DNA from: Xanthostigma xanthostigma | Lineage: Eukaryota; Arthropoda; Insecta; Raphidioptera; Raphidiidae | Direction of reading: 5' to 3' | Assembly (NCBI GenBank): GCA_963575645.1 | Contig: OY754464.1 | Coordinates: forward strand, 47,916,192 to 47,980,191 | DNA: 64,000 nt | Shown: positions 35,341 to 48,139 of the stretch, one piece after another | Numbering within the stretch: position 1 is the stretch's first letter | Layout: every line of letters begins with the position of its first letter | The notes under the pieces: generated by a model | Told to the model about the DNA's origin: nothing | Databases searched by the model: none | The model's input: only the letters and a program-made list of their open reading frames with translations | Made by a program: the position numbers and the translations under genes

Positions 35341-36239
35341 TTTGGCGACATTAATTTGACTAGTTTCCAATTACTGTCAAAACTCACTATGTTCGCCGAT
35401 GACACATATCTATAGGCATCTCAGCAAGCAGTGAGAATGAATTGATTTTTAAAGTTAGTAATGCTATTGAAGACTTCCGCAAATGGTGTAGCAACAATCG
35501 TCTTGTTATGAATGATGACAAAACTTCTATTGTTATCTTCAGTGCCTCAAAACATAATCCTTTAAATGGATTTCCGTTCAGTCTATCAAATAATGCGAAA
35601 TTTCTACAACTCTCAATGCACGATCACGTTGATTTTGTGTGCAATAAACTTAATTATCACCTTTACTGCATTCGCTCTTTAAAGCAAATTTGTGACATTA
35701 AGATATTGATCAATATATATTACGCATTTGTATATTCGTGCCTAGTTACAACATTGCGATTTGGGGTAACAATAGCCAATATACCCGGATCTTTGTATTG
35801 CAAAAGCGCATTATTAGAGCAATTTTCAATATTGGAAGAAGGGTCTCATGTCGTCCGTTTTTTATTAAACATAATTTGTTGACCTTTACATGTATCTATA
35901 TATTTGAAATTTGTAAGTACATTAAACAAAATATAACTTCCTTTAATTCCGTCAACAGTATTCACTGTCACCAAACGCGTCACAGCAATGACATATAAGT
36001 ATATTCAAAACTACCGACTATCATTTGTACGGCAGAGGACCACTAGGTTCCGGGTCTAAAATTTATAATAAGCTGCCTGCATCGATCCGGGACAGTAATT
36101 ACAATCATTTTAAACGCACATTAAAACATTTCTTAACTATAAATTGCTTTTATAATTTGAATGATTTTTATAATTATTGTTAATATTAATTTCTGACTTG
36201 TCACATACATACTTGTTAATGTCTACAGTGACCAATAAA

Positions 36240-36270
<31 letters not shown>
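35341..36270 (+). mobile_element. 5'-truncated LINE (jockey/CR1-like) remnant
   Basis: Starts within reverse transcriptase: a FADD catalytic box at 35,392-35,403 is followed by a stop. Then come RT thumb and C-terminal segments (IEDFRKWCSNNRLVMNDDKT, then INIYYAFVYSCL). Near 35,740 the frame shifts and continues as NIAIWGN and LQKRIIRAIFNI to about 35,998. The 3' end is AATAAATATC followed by a TATC array (36,239-36,270), typical of this LINE type. Non-functional. Confidence 0.8.
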
Positions 36271-37530
36271 ACGAAAAAATCTGTGTAAACATTCGCAATT
36301 GGACTTGATTGGCTTTCCATAAGAATCTGTATTTGTTGTAACGAAAGCTCTCTATATTGAAAGAAATTGTCCAGACCTTTGAATTTTGACATCTAAATTA
36401 ATAATTGCGTCGAGGGGTACAGTAGGTATGATTGAAATCTATAAAAAATATTAAACATAATTTGCAAAATTTGAATACTAACGTTATTGCAATATTAATA
36501 ACAATGAATGAGATATTATTTCATATACACACGCTAGAATAGCTTGTCCGTATCTGACAATGAAAACAGTTTACAGTCGAATGCTCTTTTATCAATTTTA
36601 GTAGTTGATAAAGTGGCTCATAGTTGACGCTTTGCTACGCTAGGCTTGACTGAAATCTGTCACAAATTACTGTCCTCTTTGTCAGTAATTTACAAAGATT
36701 ATTGAAATTGTTTAGGTCCATGGTTATCTTGAAAATAATTGTTTTCATCAACTTGACCCGAGTATTTAATAATTTTGTGCATGCGTAATGAAAAAATCAG
36801 AAACTTGTTAGAGACAAATCCGTGACTGTCTGTAGGAACAAATCTAATCCATACATGCGGTGGGCACTGAAAGTGTTTCCTTCCTGTTATTTTATGAACG
36901 ACATAATCTAGAACCATTGATTTAAAGAATGAACTGAACAAGCCAAAAAAATAAAAAAAAAACAATTGGTGACTGCCCTCTTCACATTCTTCACTTATCA
37001 GAATCGGATACAGTCTGTTACTGTAAAAATTGTTTTAAAAAATAATAGTTCTTATAGATTTATGGCGTTCAGTAATAATAGTAAGTTTTAAACAGAACAT
37101 GTTTTTAAAGAACAGATTTTTAAAGGATGATTGTTAAATGAGTTACACAATAAACAGTTTCGAAAAGAACGACTACTTTTTTGTTCAGTTATAATGATCG
37201 ACAGGAGAACCGTTCTTTTTTTTGTTTCTCTTTAAGACTTCGGGGATATATTTTTGCAATTATGCCTTATGACAGTGGCGTAACTATATGGCGGCAGGAC
37301 TGGTAAAAAACAGGTGCTTCTAGCTTCAGGAGACCCCGCGGGCCGCGGTTTATTGTTGTATTTGTACATCTATTTTTTTGCACTGCCCCTATAAAATAGC
37401 GGCTTTACATGCATGTAGACATGTAAAGCGATCCATTACACTCCTTTGTTAGATCTAAATTTGAACTGCTGTCATATGGAATCCGTTATTTGATCTGTAC
37501 ACAAAAAAAAATGATAGAAAGCAAATTTCC
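36271..37530. other. Non-coding region
   Basis: No exon recognised. 'cagtggcgtaactatatggc' at about 37,275 looks like a hAT-type end. The rest is AT-rich and unassigned. Confidence 0.35.
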
Positions 37531-38005
37531 CAGATATTATGTTTACCTACTATAATTTTGAACATTATTATCCCACTTTTGTGCCTTATCGAGAGTTGAT
37601 AAACCGTTATAATGTCAGGACACTTAAGTGTAGGAGGAAATTTGCCAGTCTGGTTTTCGTGTATAAATTATTTCATGGATTCATTGACAGTTGTAATTTG
37701 TTATCACAGTTTAATATTATCATACTAGTCATAAATACAAGAAAAAAAATCGTCAACTTTTGCCCATGATAGCTCACCTATAGCACAAATATGCAATTTG
37801 TTAAATAGGCATTTGGAAGTATTTCCAAACATTGATTTTTTTGATATCACCTATCAGTATACATTCAGTCTGGTTTATAATGTTTTTTTTTATTTTCTAT
37901 TTTTTGTAATATTGTATGTGCAAATGTACTGTGATGTTACATTATGTAATTACTCTGTAATTGGGCTTTTGGCCTGTAGAGAAGTCAATAAATAAATAAA
38001 TAAAG
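37531..38005 (+). mobile_element. LINE 3' end remnant
   Basis: Encodes the C-terminal tail found after RT in jockey/CR1-type LINEs (YRELINRYNVRTLKCRRKFA, then FVYKLFHGFIDS; the next part LNRHLEVFPNIDFF is in another frame). The 3' end is an (AATA)n tail (37,987-38,004). 5'-truncated and frameshifted. Confidence 0.75.
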
Positions 38006-39776
38006 TAAAACGAAACAAATACTAAATTTGAAGGTATTAAAATTTCAAAATGCTGCAAGGACTTTTTTTGCAAATCAATTTTCGCAAAGTTAAAAATTAA
38101 AGGCATGGCTAAGCCTCACTATCCTTCAGTCAGGTCTTCGATTTTATATTCAAACATTACAAAAGAAGTGTTACTCAAATATTCACGTTGCTTCAAATAC
38201 CGACCCAAAAGTATTAGGTCTTTGACTATTAAGGAGGAAGTTCATTTTTGTTTACGAGCTTACTGTAATTTTCAGTATGAAATTTATAAGCAAGTATTAA
38301 TTCATGTTACCATGTCTATGGTTCAAGACTCTATCTGTCAAGGCGATTGGTATAGAAAACTGACTATCTACTAGAAAGTCTAGGAATACAAATAGATTTT
38401 GGCTTTTCAATTTTACTTAGTGAATTGCTTATAAATATTTCATGCTGAAAATTTCGTATTTCCAGCAATTTTTGCACCGATTGTAACGGCGTTTTTTCTA
38501 TTTAATAGGGCACGCCTTCAGGTTAGTTTCATATAAATTGTACTTAAATCGGCTCGGGTAGTTTAGTAATAAAATATTAAGGAAGAATGCGACTAATAAT
38601 GTGCCTACTACATATTGCAAGCTACCTCACGGCTTGTTTAAAATTTCTTTCGTATCAGTTAATGAGCTTCGATTGGCACACTAATGAAATCGGTATCGTT
38701 TTTTATTTGCAAGATTTTGTGTAAAATCCATATTTTTGCATTCTTTTTATTTTACCATAAAGACGGCTAGGTCAATTTTGATAAAATTTCTTTTAGATCA
38801 AAATGATATTAACAGGCTTTGATTGATACCTTAAAGAAGTCGACGTAATTTTTTATTCGCGAGATATTGTGTAAAAAGTTACTTTTTTAAGTATAGTTGG
38901 TTAAAAAAGAATGGCTGAACATATTTTGAAAAAAAATCTTTTAGGTCATATTTACGTTAATACGCGTCGATTGGCACCCTTATGTAGTCGATATCATTTT
39001 GTAATCTCGAAATTTCGTTTAGAAAGTATTCCACGTACGTACATACACTGCATATGCAGCCATCTTTTTAAAAATATTTTAAAAATAGTTTAGTTACCTT
39101 GAAACATAAAAATTTGTTAAAATTTTCGAACCCATTACAATAACTTCCCAATGTACTGGAAAATTATTTTAAGAAATATGATCATGTTAGTGATAATATT
39201 AACAGATTGTGGTATCAATGCTAGATTGAAGACGATTTTGATGAGTGTGAAGTTGTGCCGTTGTTTCAAGTCTGCCGCCCCGAACAAGTGCTTTTTTCGC
39301 CATGTGGTAAATACGTCCCTGCTTAGTGGAAAAATCGAACTTGCCCGTTACAGAATATCAGTGCAGAAAATAAAAGAGATCCTGGGAAGAATCCAAGGAA
39401 ACACTTCTTAATAGAAAACCTTATGCGTCCATAGCAACTGAACGAATCGGTATGAAAAAAGTAAACAAAAAAAACTACATACGTTGTTGAAAATGTGACG
39501 CTCGTCGTCGGTTGCGAGAAACTCAGAGGCGCATCTAATGAGACGGTTTCTTGGGGCTTGATGAATTGCTTCTGGCATCGCAGTCCGTTGTATTATCTAT
39601 GTATATGTACTGCCGTAGAACACCGCACAGAAAACGATTACAGAAGCGACACTTACTGGCATCAGTTGCACTAAATAGTGTAAAGCAGGGTAATCTATCG
39701 CGTGCCACCTATGACACGAGTGCCATAGGTTCGCCGCCCCTGCTCTACACTATTAAATCAACAATAATTATTATTA
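38006..39776. other. Non-coding region
   Basis: No recognisable exon. ORFs of 60-90 codons at 38,105, 38,911 and 39,151 have no known domain. A short hairpin-like piece at 39,688-39,742 (CAGGGTAATC...CGCCGCCCCTG) resembles hAT termini. 'gccacctatgacacgagtgccataggt' lies at its centre. Confidence 0.35.
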
Positions 39777-40679
39777 ACCCAGTGCATTTAGGAATTGACC
39801 CAAAAATTTCAGATACATTTTTTCTTTTGTTGCTCATTCGAAAGAGTCTTCGATGGAGACCTTAACCCTGAATTTGCGCATTCTCCTTTCCCTGTCCGCC
39901 GCCATCTTGGATTTTGTTTTTTTTTCTTCAATTGCTCATATCTCGCGTTCTAATAATCCCACAGCAATCATTCTGGGGTCGTTGGACTCGTCAGGACTTA
40001 CTCTTTAATTGAATATCTATCAAGTAAAACTCTCCAATGTACTGGAAAAAAGTATTAGCGTCCATAGTTACAAGTTCTTTGCCAAAAGTTCTTGCGCCCG
40101 GTTTTTCCGCGCGCGCGGATCTCTTTGGTTACAAAAGCGAGAAATGCAGCGCGAAGCGCGAGTATTAAAGGGTTCAAAATAGCACGAAATGGATAGCGCA
40201 TATTCGAGCGTGGATTGGTGGGCGAGAGATCAACCGATCGGGATGATTTTTTTTTAAATACTAGAAATTGAGTCTACTTTAAATAGTAAATTGTCGGTGG
40301 GGGTCTCAGATGCACTGGAAAAAGATGCGAGCGGAAAAACCAGGCGCGAGAACTTTTGACAAAGAACTTGTAACTTTGGACGCTAATAACTTTTTTCCAG
40401 TACATTGGAGAGTTTTACTTGATAGATATTAAATTAAAGAGTAAATCCTGATGAGTCCAACGACCTCAGAACGATTGATGTGGGATTATTAGAACGCGAG
40501 ATATGAGCAATTGAAGAAAAGAAACAGAATTTAAGATGGCGGCGGACGGGGCAATTTGGAGAATGCGTAAATTCAGGGTAAAGGTCTCCATCGAAGACTC
40601 TTTCGAATGAGCAACAAAAGAAAAAATGTATCTGAAATTTTTGAGTCACACCTATAAAATATTTCTAAATGCATTGAAC
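39777..40679. mobile_element. 0.9-kb foldback element, short form of the 6,473 family
   Basis: Ends ACCCAGTGCATTTAGG and the inverse of GTTCAATGCATTTAG, each next to TA. The outer 350 bp of each arm match the arms of the 2.1-kb element (including 'gagaccttaaccctgaattt'). The central part with the 'tttcgaggatgc' repeats is absent. Confidence 0.8.
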
Positions 40680-40719
40680 TATGTTGTCACGGCATTCATT
40701 GAGGTGCAAAATCAAAACA

Positions 40720-41180
40720 CAGTATAACCTCTTTACAACGAATTTTTTTTTCGTTATAAATAGTTTTCGTTATATGAAGGGAAGAAAGAAATATAACCAA
40801 ACACCTAATTTATTTATTCCAAACACATATCGTCTGTTAACTTTGCCTGACGTTTTTTGCTCTGCCAATATTTGTTTTGTATTTTATAACTATCTTATGC
40901 ATGTCTTGGGATGTGTTGAAATCATCTTCATTAAACAATCGGAATCCTTCGATAAGTTTGGCGGCATCAAGTGCTTGTTGAATAGTTGCTGATGATTCAG
41001 ACTCGTTCTCTTTACGTCTAAATATTTGCTGGTGCCTAAATATGAACATATTTCTTCGTAATAGAGAAAGGCAGTTGCGCTATGTAGAGGGTATTAATGT
41101 AAACCAACCAAACTGGAAAAAAATCTGCGCTATATGGAGTTTTTCGTTATAACGAAGGACGTTATAAAGATGTTACACTT
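40720..41180 (-). mobile_element. pogo/Tigger-like remnant
   Basis: Ends CAGTATAACCTCTTTACAAC and the inverse of AAGTGTAACATCTTTATAAC are pogo-type termini. The minus strand (41,049-40,837) keeps a 70-codon C-terminal transposase fragment (TIQQALDAAKLIEGFRLFNE) like jerky/tigger proteins. The catalytic part is deleted. Confidence 0.65.
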
Positions 41181-41627
41181 TAATTAAAAATATGTTAGAT
41201 GCTGAAAACAATTTGCTTATCACTAAACAACAAATACGGAAAAGTTTCATGGCGCTTAATGTATTATCAAAATCATTATTTTTATCTGTTCGATTCATTT
41301 TTTGACAACTAAATTTCTTTGGTTGCTTGTCGGCACGCCATGACTACATTTTTTATTACAATTGGCACTTAGGTGTAACAAGGTTCGCCACTCCTGGTGT
41401 GGAGCAAGCAGGACGCCAATTTTTAGAAAATCCCGTGGCTGCTCATGCTCATCCGATGACTTGTTTAAAAAACTGGCGAAGTGCAAAAAAAGAAATGCAC
41501 ATTGACTGACGAACAATTATAAATATCCTACATAATCGTGAAAATCACCTCTAAATTCGTCGAGTAGAACTCATATATTATATATACCTACTTATAATAA
41601 ATAAGTACATTGTAAAAATGTCATTGT

Positions 41628-41834
41628 CGGGACTTAAAACCGAAACTTCCACTATCGCGGCGGATGACTTATCTAATCAGTTAGAACATCACAATTCATC
41701 ATTCTCATAATAAAGCATATTTGGAACTGTATAAGCTTTAGGTATTATGAGAATGATTGATTGTTTTGATATGTCATTGTAAACTAACTGAATAAGTCAT
41801 CCGCCGCGATAGTGGGAGTTTCGGGTTAAGTCTC
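41628..41834. mobile_element. Foldback MITE
   Basis: About 85-bp inverted arms, 'cactatcgcggcggatgactta' on the left and its complement on the right, over a short AT-rich centre. Non-coding. Confidence 0.75.
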
Positions 41835-42877
41835 TAAGTCTCGACTGTGGCATTGCTTTGTTAGAAAGTAAACTTTTCTTATATAATTGTAACAATGTGT
41901 ATTTCATACAACAATACTACAGATTGTATAGTCGACATTAATAAACCTATTTATGAAGAATTAAAATCCAATTTTCACATCAATTTTTTTTTCAATGAGA
42001 ACGAATTTTGACGAACTACAGTTTAATGTAGTTTATTTTAATTATTTTTTTATAATGTGTGCAAAATTTCAACTCAATCGGATAACGGGAAGTAGTTGAA
42101 ATGCCATCCGGAAAAAAGCTGGAGCGGTCAGTTAGTTATTATAATATTGTATTGTCATCGGAACTACATACGTATGCCAAATTTCATCTCAATCGGAAAC
42201 CGGGAAGTAGGTTAAATGTAACTTGCAAGATTTGATTTCAGACAGTCAAACACCGGACAGGTGAAACTAAATGAAAGCTTGTAAAAATACGTTTTATCGA
42301 GTGACGCTTCTGTAAATTTTCTTCTGTGCTTTTAGTGTATTAGGACGCATGTGTATATGTGAGAGAAAGTTTCGTCGCGAGTCAACTTACTGTCGCCGCT
42401 GCGAGAGCCGTCCTCTCGTTCCTAAATTTGTCCTCTTCTCCGGCAAACCCTCACCTTGTCGTTTACCGATTTACGTTTCCTCTCGCTTTTCTGCTACTAT
42501 CTCATCGTTATTCGATTCGTAATAGGTATAGGTACAATTTAGTGACCCGTTTGAGGTATTTTTCTATTTTGAGAAAAATAAAATTCAATATATATTTACT
42601 ACATCATTTTAGCCAAAGGAAGTAGTAAAGGCGATTTCAATAATAAAAGGAACATCGCTTGTTTTTAAAGCGTATACCTATTGAAATTTCATAAAACGTA
42701 TTTTTTTTCTACTTATAAGTGAGATAATGAGTTTTGAAATATTTGAAGTAGAAAACAACAGTGCACGGTGACGTAACAAGACCCAATTCGTTTGATATAA
42801 ATCTCTGTTAGTTTTATAATACTTATGTTTTGTTGCAGAGCGCATTGTTTGAACATTTAATTTAATTCCAGCTTATA
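41835..42877. other. Non-coding region
   Basis: No exon recognised. Two diverged copies of a 'aaatttca(a/t)ctcaatcgga' stretch near 42,066 and 42,180, and a C/T-rich stretch at 42,400-42,500 with a non-recognisable 88-codon ORF. Confidence 0.35.
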
Positions 42878-43772
42878 ACGGGTGTCCCAAGATTTGAATT
42901 TAATAGAAAATAGAGTTTTTCTTAAATAAATTTTAATTTCTTTATTGGAACATAATGTACATAGTCTAGGGTTACGTATGAAATAACATATTGGGCATAT
43001 GGCTTCCACGACTTTGCTGACAAATACGAACTCTTTTTTCAAAATTTTCCATCACCATTCCGCATAAATGTGGCTGAATTTCATTGATACAGCGTTGAAT
43101 CTCTTCCATCAATGCCTGGTGGTTAGAGGCTTGTTGGCATAGACTTGTGACTTCAAAAAAACCCATAGAAAAAAATCCAGTGGGGTTAAAAAAGATGATC
43201 TAGGGGGACAATTTTGATCACCGAAACGAGAGAGTACACGACCAGGAAATGTCTCTTAAAGTTATTCAATTGTTTCACGGGATGTATGGCATGTAGCACA
43301 ATCTTCTTGAAACCACATGTCGTCCACATCAATACTTTCTAATTTAGGAAGAAAGAACTTTCTTATCATGTTGCGATATCGAACACCAGTAACAGTTACT
43401 GCTTGACCAGCCTCATTTTCAATGAAGTATGGTCCAATGATGCCTCCAGCCCAAAATCCGCACCAAACAGTGACACGTTGTGAATGCATCTTTTTTTTCT
43501 CTCTAAATTTTTTAATGATATCCTTCACAGTTAAAGAATTTAAAACAATATTACGACCATATTTTGTGCGAAATTTGCGAATTGTGGCAGCAAAACTTTC
43601 AGCATTTTTAAAATACTGTTGAACAATGAAAACGCATTGTTCTTTCGTGTAGTGCTCCATTTTTAGTAGCCCTAAACTATTAGCTGTCAAACTGTCTTTT
43701 TTTTTGGTTAGAAACACTTTACCTCACAAATGGCGGCAAATTTAAATCTTGCGTAAATTTTGGGACAGCCTT
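42878..43772 (-). mobile_element. Internally deleted mariner-superfamily transposon
   Basis: TA on both flanks. Ends ACGGGTGTCCCAAGATTT and the inverse of AAGGCTGTCCCAAAATTT. The left end lacks about 11 bases present in the right. On the minus strand an N-terminal helix-turn-helix region (MEHYTKEQCVFIVQQYFKNA, from 43,639) is fused directly to the late catalytic region (HSQRVTVWCGFWAGG, then WFQEDCATCHTSRETIE and a stop at 43,262). The remaining part (FPGRVLSRFGDQNCPPRS, LTPLDFFLWVF) is in shifted frames. About 100 residues with the first catalytic Asp are missing. Non-autonomous and dead as a protein gene. Confidence 0.85.
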
Positions 43773-43827
43773 TACATTATATTGTGATTATATAATATAT
43801 ACCTATACACTATACAGGAATAGTTTA

Positions 43828-44060
43828 AAGGCTATGCCTCACCGAGCTATATCGGTGGCAGCTCACTGCTCAACCCGTTGAGATGCCATCAAAATGCATG
43901 TGGTTATAATAAATATGAATAATACTTTACCCGACTTCTAGTCGACTCAGGCTACCACCTTGGTTTCGTCAGCATCGTCACGCGAAACATAGAGAGCCTT
44001 GTTGGCAGTCTGACAGCTCAAACAGTCGAAATGTCGTGGTAGCTCGGTGAGGCATGGCCC
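43828..44060. mobile_element. MITE, Harbinger-like ends
   Basis: Terminal inverted repeats AAGGCTATGCCTCACCGAGC and the inverse of GGGCCATGCCTCACCGAGCT. Adjacent trinucleotides are TTA and TAA, so the target duplication is not exact. Non-coding. Confidence 0.6.
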
Positions 44061-44308
44061 TAACGTCGTTTTCAAACTCATTGTTATGTAGAACATCAGT
44101 CAAGTCCATAGGTAGACGTGTTCAAATCTTTTACCCATATTTTTTTCCTTTATCAAATGCAAATTTAATCATTTTCGTTTGAAAGGTGTTTTTTTTTTCA
44201 ACGTGTATTGTAATATATATATTTTTTTAAGAAGACGTGCAATAAATGAATATTAGTTAGGGAACAAGAACGTAAGATTTAAATATGCAAATAAATAGCT
44301 ATAGCTTA

Positions 44309-44494
44309 CAGTGGCGGATCCAGGATTACAGCAAGGGGGGGGGTCTTGAAAAATTTTTACTCCTTTTGCGGAGAATTCATGAAAAACATGAAAAGCTTTT
44401 TTTTTATCGCGCAGTAAGATTTTAATTTGGGATTTTTGATTCTTTGGAAGGGGGGGTTTGAACCCGAAAACCCCCCCCCGTGGATCCGCCACTG
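44309..44494. mobile_element. hAT MITE with intact 8-bp target duplication
   Basis: Ends CAGTGGCGGATCCAGG and the inverse of CAGTGGCGGATCCACG. Flanked on both sides by ATAGCTTA (44,301-44,308 and 44,495-44,502). Long G- and C-runs lie near each end. 186 bp, non-coding. Confidence 0.9.
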
Positions 44495-44499
44495 ATAGC

Positions 44500-45345
44500 T
44501 TAGGATTTGAAACCGATAGTAACTAATTTTACTTCCGGTGTGAAAAATAGTGCGCCTGCGTAGTAGAGTGTCTGGACTGTCGTTTGTGTGTTCAATGTTT
44601 ATAATAACCTGCAAGTGTGTTTCTAGTACAAAGCGATTTTGACATACTCAGTTATGGTGTAATAGGTAGCGTGCCTGGTTCTCACCCAAGAGGCCCGGGT
44701 TCGATTCCCGGTACCGGAATGAGTTTTGTTTTTACTTTTTATTTTTTTTTCACTTTGAGACAACTTAAAACTCACATTTTCATGAAGATTGAAAACCACC
44801 GCTTTTTTGATAAAGGGGTATGCGAATTGTCTCGCAGTGAAACGCGATGGGGAGTTTTTAAAAAAATAATTCCGGGGTGAACGATAAATGGGTATGCGAA
44901 TTGTAATTCCGGGGTGAACGTAAAGGGGTATGCGAATTGTCTCGAAGTGAAACGGGAAGGGGCAAATGTGGAGTTTTTAAAAAAACAATTCCGGGGTGAA
45001 CGACAACGGGGTATGCGAATTAAATAGTTAATTGTTTGAATAGAACTGCATTTTCTAAAAAATGTATATTTAATTGACTGTCAATTAAATATCTATTTTT
45101 TAGAAAATCAGTCTCAAAGTGAAAAAAAAAATAAAAAATAAAAACTAAAATCATTCCGGTACCGGGAATCGAACCCGAAACTCTTGGGTGAGAGCCAGGT
45201 ACGCTACCTATTACACCATATCGAGTATACGAGAACACTTCGTACTGCGATCTATAAAAACACATTGGCAGTTTATACTGTTTATACCATGTACGCAGGC
45301 GCACTATTTTTCGCAGGAAGTAAGATTAGTGTATGGAGACCCTTG
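44500..45345. repeat. Inverted pair of tRNA-Glu-derived SINEs around a tandem repeat
   Basis: A tRNA-Glu(CTC)-like block at about 44,650-44,722 (loop TTCTCAC, T-arm CCGGGTTCGATTCCCGG) and a reversed one at about 45,225-45,150 share leader 'aaaatagtgcgcctgcgta' and tail 'ggaatga'. Both lack a pairing 5' acceptor strand. Between them 'ggggtatgcgaattgt' and 'attccggggtgaacg' recur several times. SINE-derived, not working tRNA genes. Confidence 0.6.
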
Positions 45346-46638
45346 TTAGTAACATTAAATAATATATTTTTTTCTAATATTGCATCGTAATGTCAACAAT
45401 GGTGTTTCATATAATATCATATTGGAGCTATTTATTTATATTACTCGATAGTAATTGGAACATAGATTAATTAGCATCTAAAATTAAACTTTTGCAATTA
45501 TTGACTCTCCTGTATATTTTAGATCAAAACAGTAAATCATTTTAAAATGCGTAATGTCGGATTTACATTTTAAAATTTCACAACCCGTTTTGTTGTAGCA
45601 AGCTTTGTTACATTAACTCTCTCTCTCTTTTTTGTAATTTGTCAAAATTAGTTTTCCTTAGCTACGCTGGAAAATTGAAGGTTGTTATTATTTGGAAAAA
45701 ATTTAATGAATCACTAACAACTCTTGAGAAAACATCAATTACTAATCTTTAAAGTTCAAGCTTGTGTTTTATTGATTTCTAGTAAGAACTTTATTTAGTT
45801 CTTACATTGTTTTAAATAATAACAAAGAAACGTCGGAGAAAAAAGAATTTGCAAGAAATATTGTGAAACCTAAAACTATTTTTTTTACACTTTTTAATTT
45901 TTTTAATTTTTGGAAATTAACGAGAATAAATATTTATATATTGACACTTTTAGGTGTTCTATTTAGTTCTAGACAAACTTCAAAGTCGACTAACTATGAA
46001 TTATCGCTTTTCAATGGTTTTTAGAGTTCCGTGCCAAAAATGATAAAAACATTGTGATCTGTCTGTCTGTATGTCACAACCATTTTCTCAGGAAGTATCG
46101 ACTTGAAATTTGGCATAGCTAAAGCTTGTGTGCCCGCATCTAGTTCAAGAGTCAGAATAAAAACATTTTGTTTTATTTTTTATTATTTTGAAAGAAAACT
46201 GTTATCAAGTTTGCATTAGTTTCATAGTGGCATTATCTCTAACTTAAAATTTCACTGACAAATATATGTGCACTTCTGCAAACATTTTTATTGCACAATA
46301 AGCTTCCAAAAATTTCTTGAAAATAATTGTTTTAATCCTCAACGAAAACTCTCAGCCAAAACCTCGTTATATTCCTTGCTCCCAAATTATAGAACAACAT
46401 ACGGTTCAAAAATATAAAAACGATTTCAAGTAGGTTTCATGACAAAAAATTAAAATCATCCTTAGCTAACCTGACTATAAATCGATTAATATAATATCAA
46501 TGTTATGAACAATTAAGAAGTGTAATAAATTTTTTATTCTTTTTAACCGACTTAAAAAAAGAGATTATAATAATTTTACTAAATCGCGTACATCGCTTCA
46601 GCAGTTGAGTAATAAAATATTATATACTTTTATTATAC
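45346..46638. other. Non-coding region
   Basis: AT-rich, no exon recognised. The 'tttttagagttccgtgccaaa ... ctgtctgtctgtatgtcac' block at 46,015-46,115 is a common dispersed insect repeat. Confidence 0.4.
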
Positions 46639-47447
46639 AGGGTGTTTCATAAACATTGCGCCAAATTTGTAGAGGTTATAGAAGGCATCAAAATAAGCAA
46701 TTTTGGTCAATAAACCCCTGTACGAAAATGTACCATTTTGGCTCTAAAGTTTGGTGTATGAGACACCCATTCCCAACGCTGAAGAACTGCTGGGCAGGGT
46801 GATGGCCGCTTGCGCACATGTTCAAGATATGCCAGGGATATTTCACAGGGTTCGGACATCAATGAACAACCGTGCCCAGCTGTGCATGGAGCAAAATGGA
46901 CGCCATATTGAGCCGTTGATGTTGTAGTTTGCATTAATAAAAAAACTCGGGTCGCAGTGCCAAACCCTGCCGACAATATAGTGTATTTGCTTACACTGGC
47001 AGTGTGGCTTTATTATGTGAACTTAACCCTTTTGGTTTTGGACAAAATAAAAATTTTAACTTAATACATCCCTTAAAATAATATTTTTTTTCTTAATTTC
47101 AATATTACTATCAATTTACCAAATTAAATTCACCCTGCACTAAGTAAATCCATATCTACAAATTAATGTTTTCATAAAATTTTTAAGTCCGGTCCTGTCG
47201 GGCCGATTTTAATAAAATTTTGGTAGCATATTTTAATCATTACTAAAGGGTTAAATTTCAATTTTGAAACGATTCGAAGAAATTTTTCGGTATTTTTGGG
47301 CCCAAAAATATTTTTCAACCCCTAAATTCCACCCTTAAAGTGGCCCGATTGGACCCATTTTAAATAGGCTTCGTGCGGTGATGGATTTTAACATGTTGTC
47401 CAAATTTCATTAAAATCAATTAACTCCTTCGAAAGTTATTGCCCGTA

Positions 47448-47505
<58 letters not shown>

Positions 47506-47510
47506 TAGAT
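46639..47510 (+). mobile_element. Mariner-type end with transposase tail, joined to a second repeat
   Basis: TA then CAGGGTGTTTCATAAACATT, a mariner-type end. A plus-strand frame near 46,776-46,930 encodes a transposase C-terminus (GRVMAACAHVQDMPGIFHRV, ending NGRHIEPLML and stop). From about 46,938 ('actcgggtcgcagtgc') to the AT array is the reverse of 57,770-58,310. The same terminal block occurs at 54,695. So fragments of one or two element types are shuffled among three places. Confidence 0.55.
47449..47501. repeat. (AT)n microsatellite
   Basis: About 53 bp of alternating AT. Similar arrays at 52,571-52,590, 54,395-54,425 and 57,730-57,775 sit in the same position within copies of the same repeat. 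Confidence 0.9.
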
Positions 47511-48139
47511 ATGTTTTCTATACAAGGTGAGATCATTTGGTGATAAATGCTATACAAATGGAGATCCGTTTTAACAAGCCGAGATCCGAATCGGATCTCG
47601 TTGTGTTTCTATGTGTATATCAATTTTTTTCGGTTAATATGGGTGTGGGGAATGCGCAGTTAAATTTTAGTCCGGATCTCCATTTGCTCATTTTTATCAA
47701 TTTTTATACACGAGTAGTTCAACAAAACGCACTAGTGAGGTCACTGCTGTGCCAAACTTGTATATAACATTTCGTGCACAACCTGAGATCCTGTAAATCG
47801 GCAACACTGCGTCGCATATTTTCATACACACAGACGCCTTTATTTATTTTATGTTATATCATCTAAGTTTGTTTCGGAGCTCAAGCCTCAAACCGAGTGA
47901 ATAAAATTCATAACTTTGGAATTTTGTAACATTGCATTTTATAATGATCATGTTAATGAGTAAAACCGTAGGAATAGGTAAGCGTAAGATTAAAGGCTAG
48001 CGGTTAAATATAATTGATTTATCTACATATTATATGAGTATTTGAAAAAAAAGTTGAGCATGCTATGATATTCAAATTGAAGTAAAAAAAATTAGATTAT
48101 CAATATTTCTACAATAATTTCTTTTAGTTGTTCGTTTAT
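47511..48139. other. Non-coding region with 'gatctccatttg' repeats
   Basis: Motifs 'ggatctc(c/g)' recur at 47,564, 47,582, 47,595 and 47,675 and again near 52,318, 52,361, 52,386 and 52,551, suggesting that two related repeat halves flank the recombinase-like gene fragments. No exon recognised. Confidence 0.35.

Noticed and set aside
42359-42625. 88-codon ORF with C/T-rich coding
   Set aside because: No domain, no splice sites, and composition explains the open frame.
44650-44722. Functional tRNA-Glu gene
   Set aside because: The 5' acceptor strand does not pair with the 3' strand, and a reversed sister copy shows that it belongs to a SINE.
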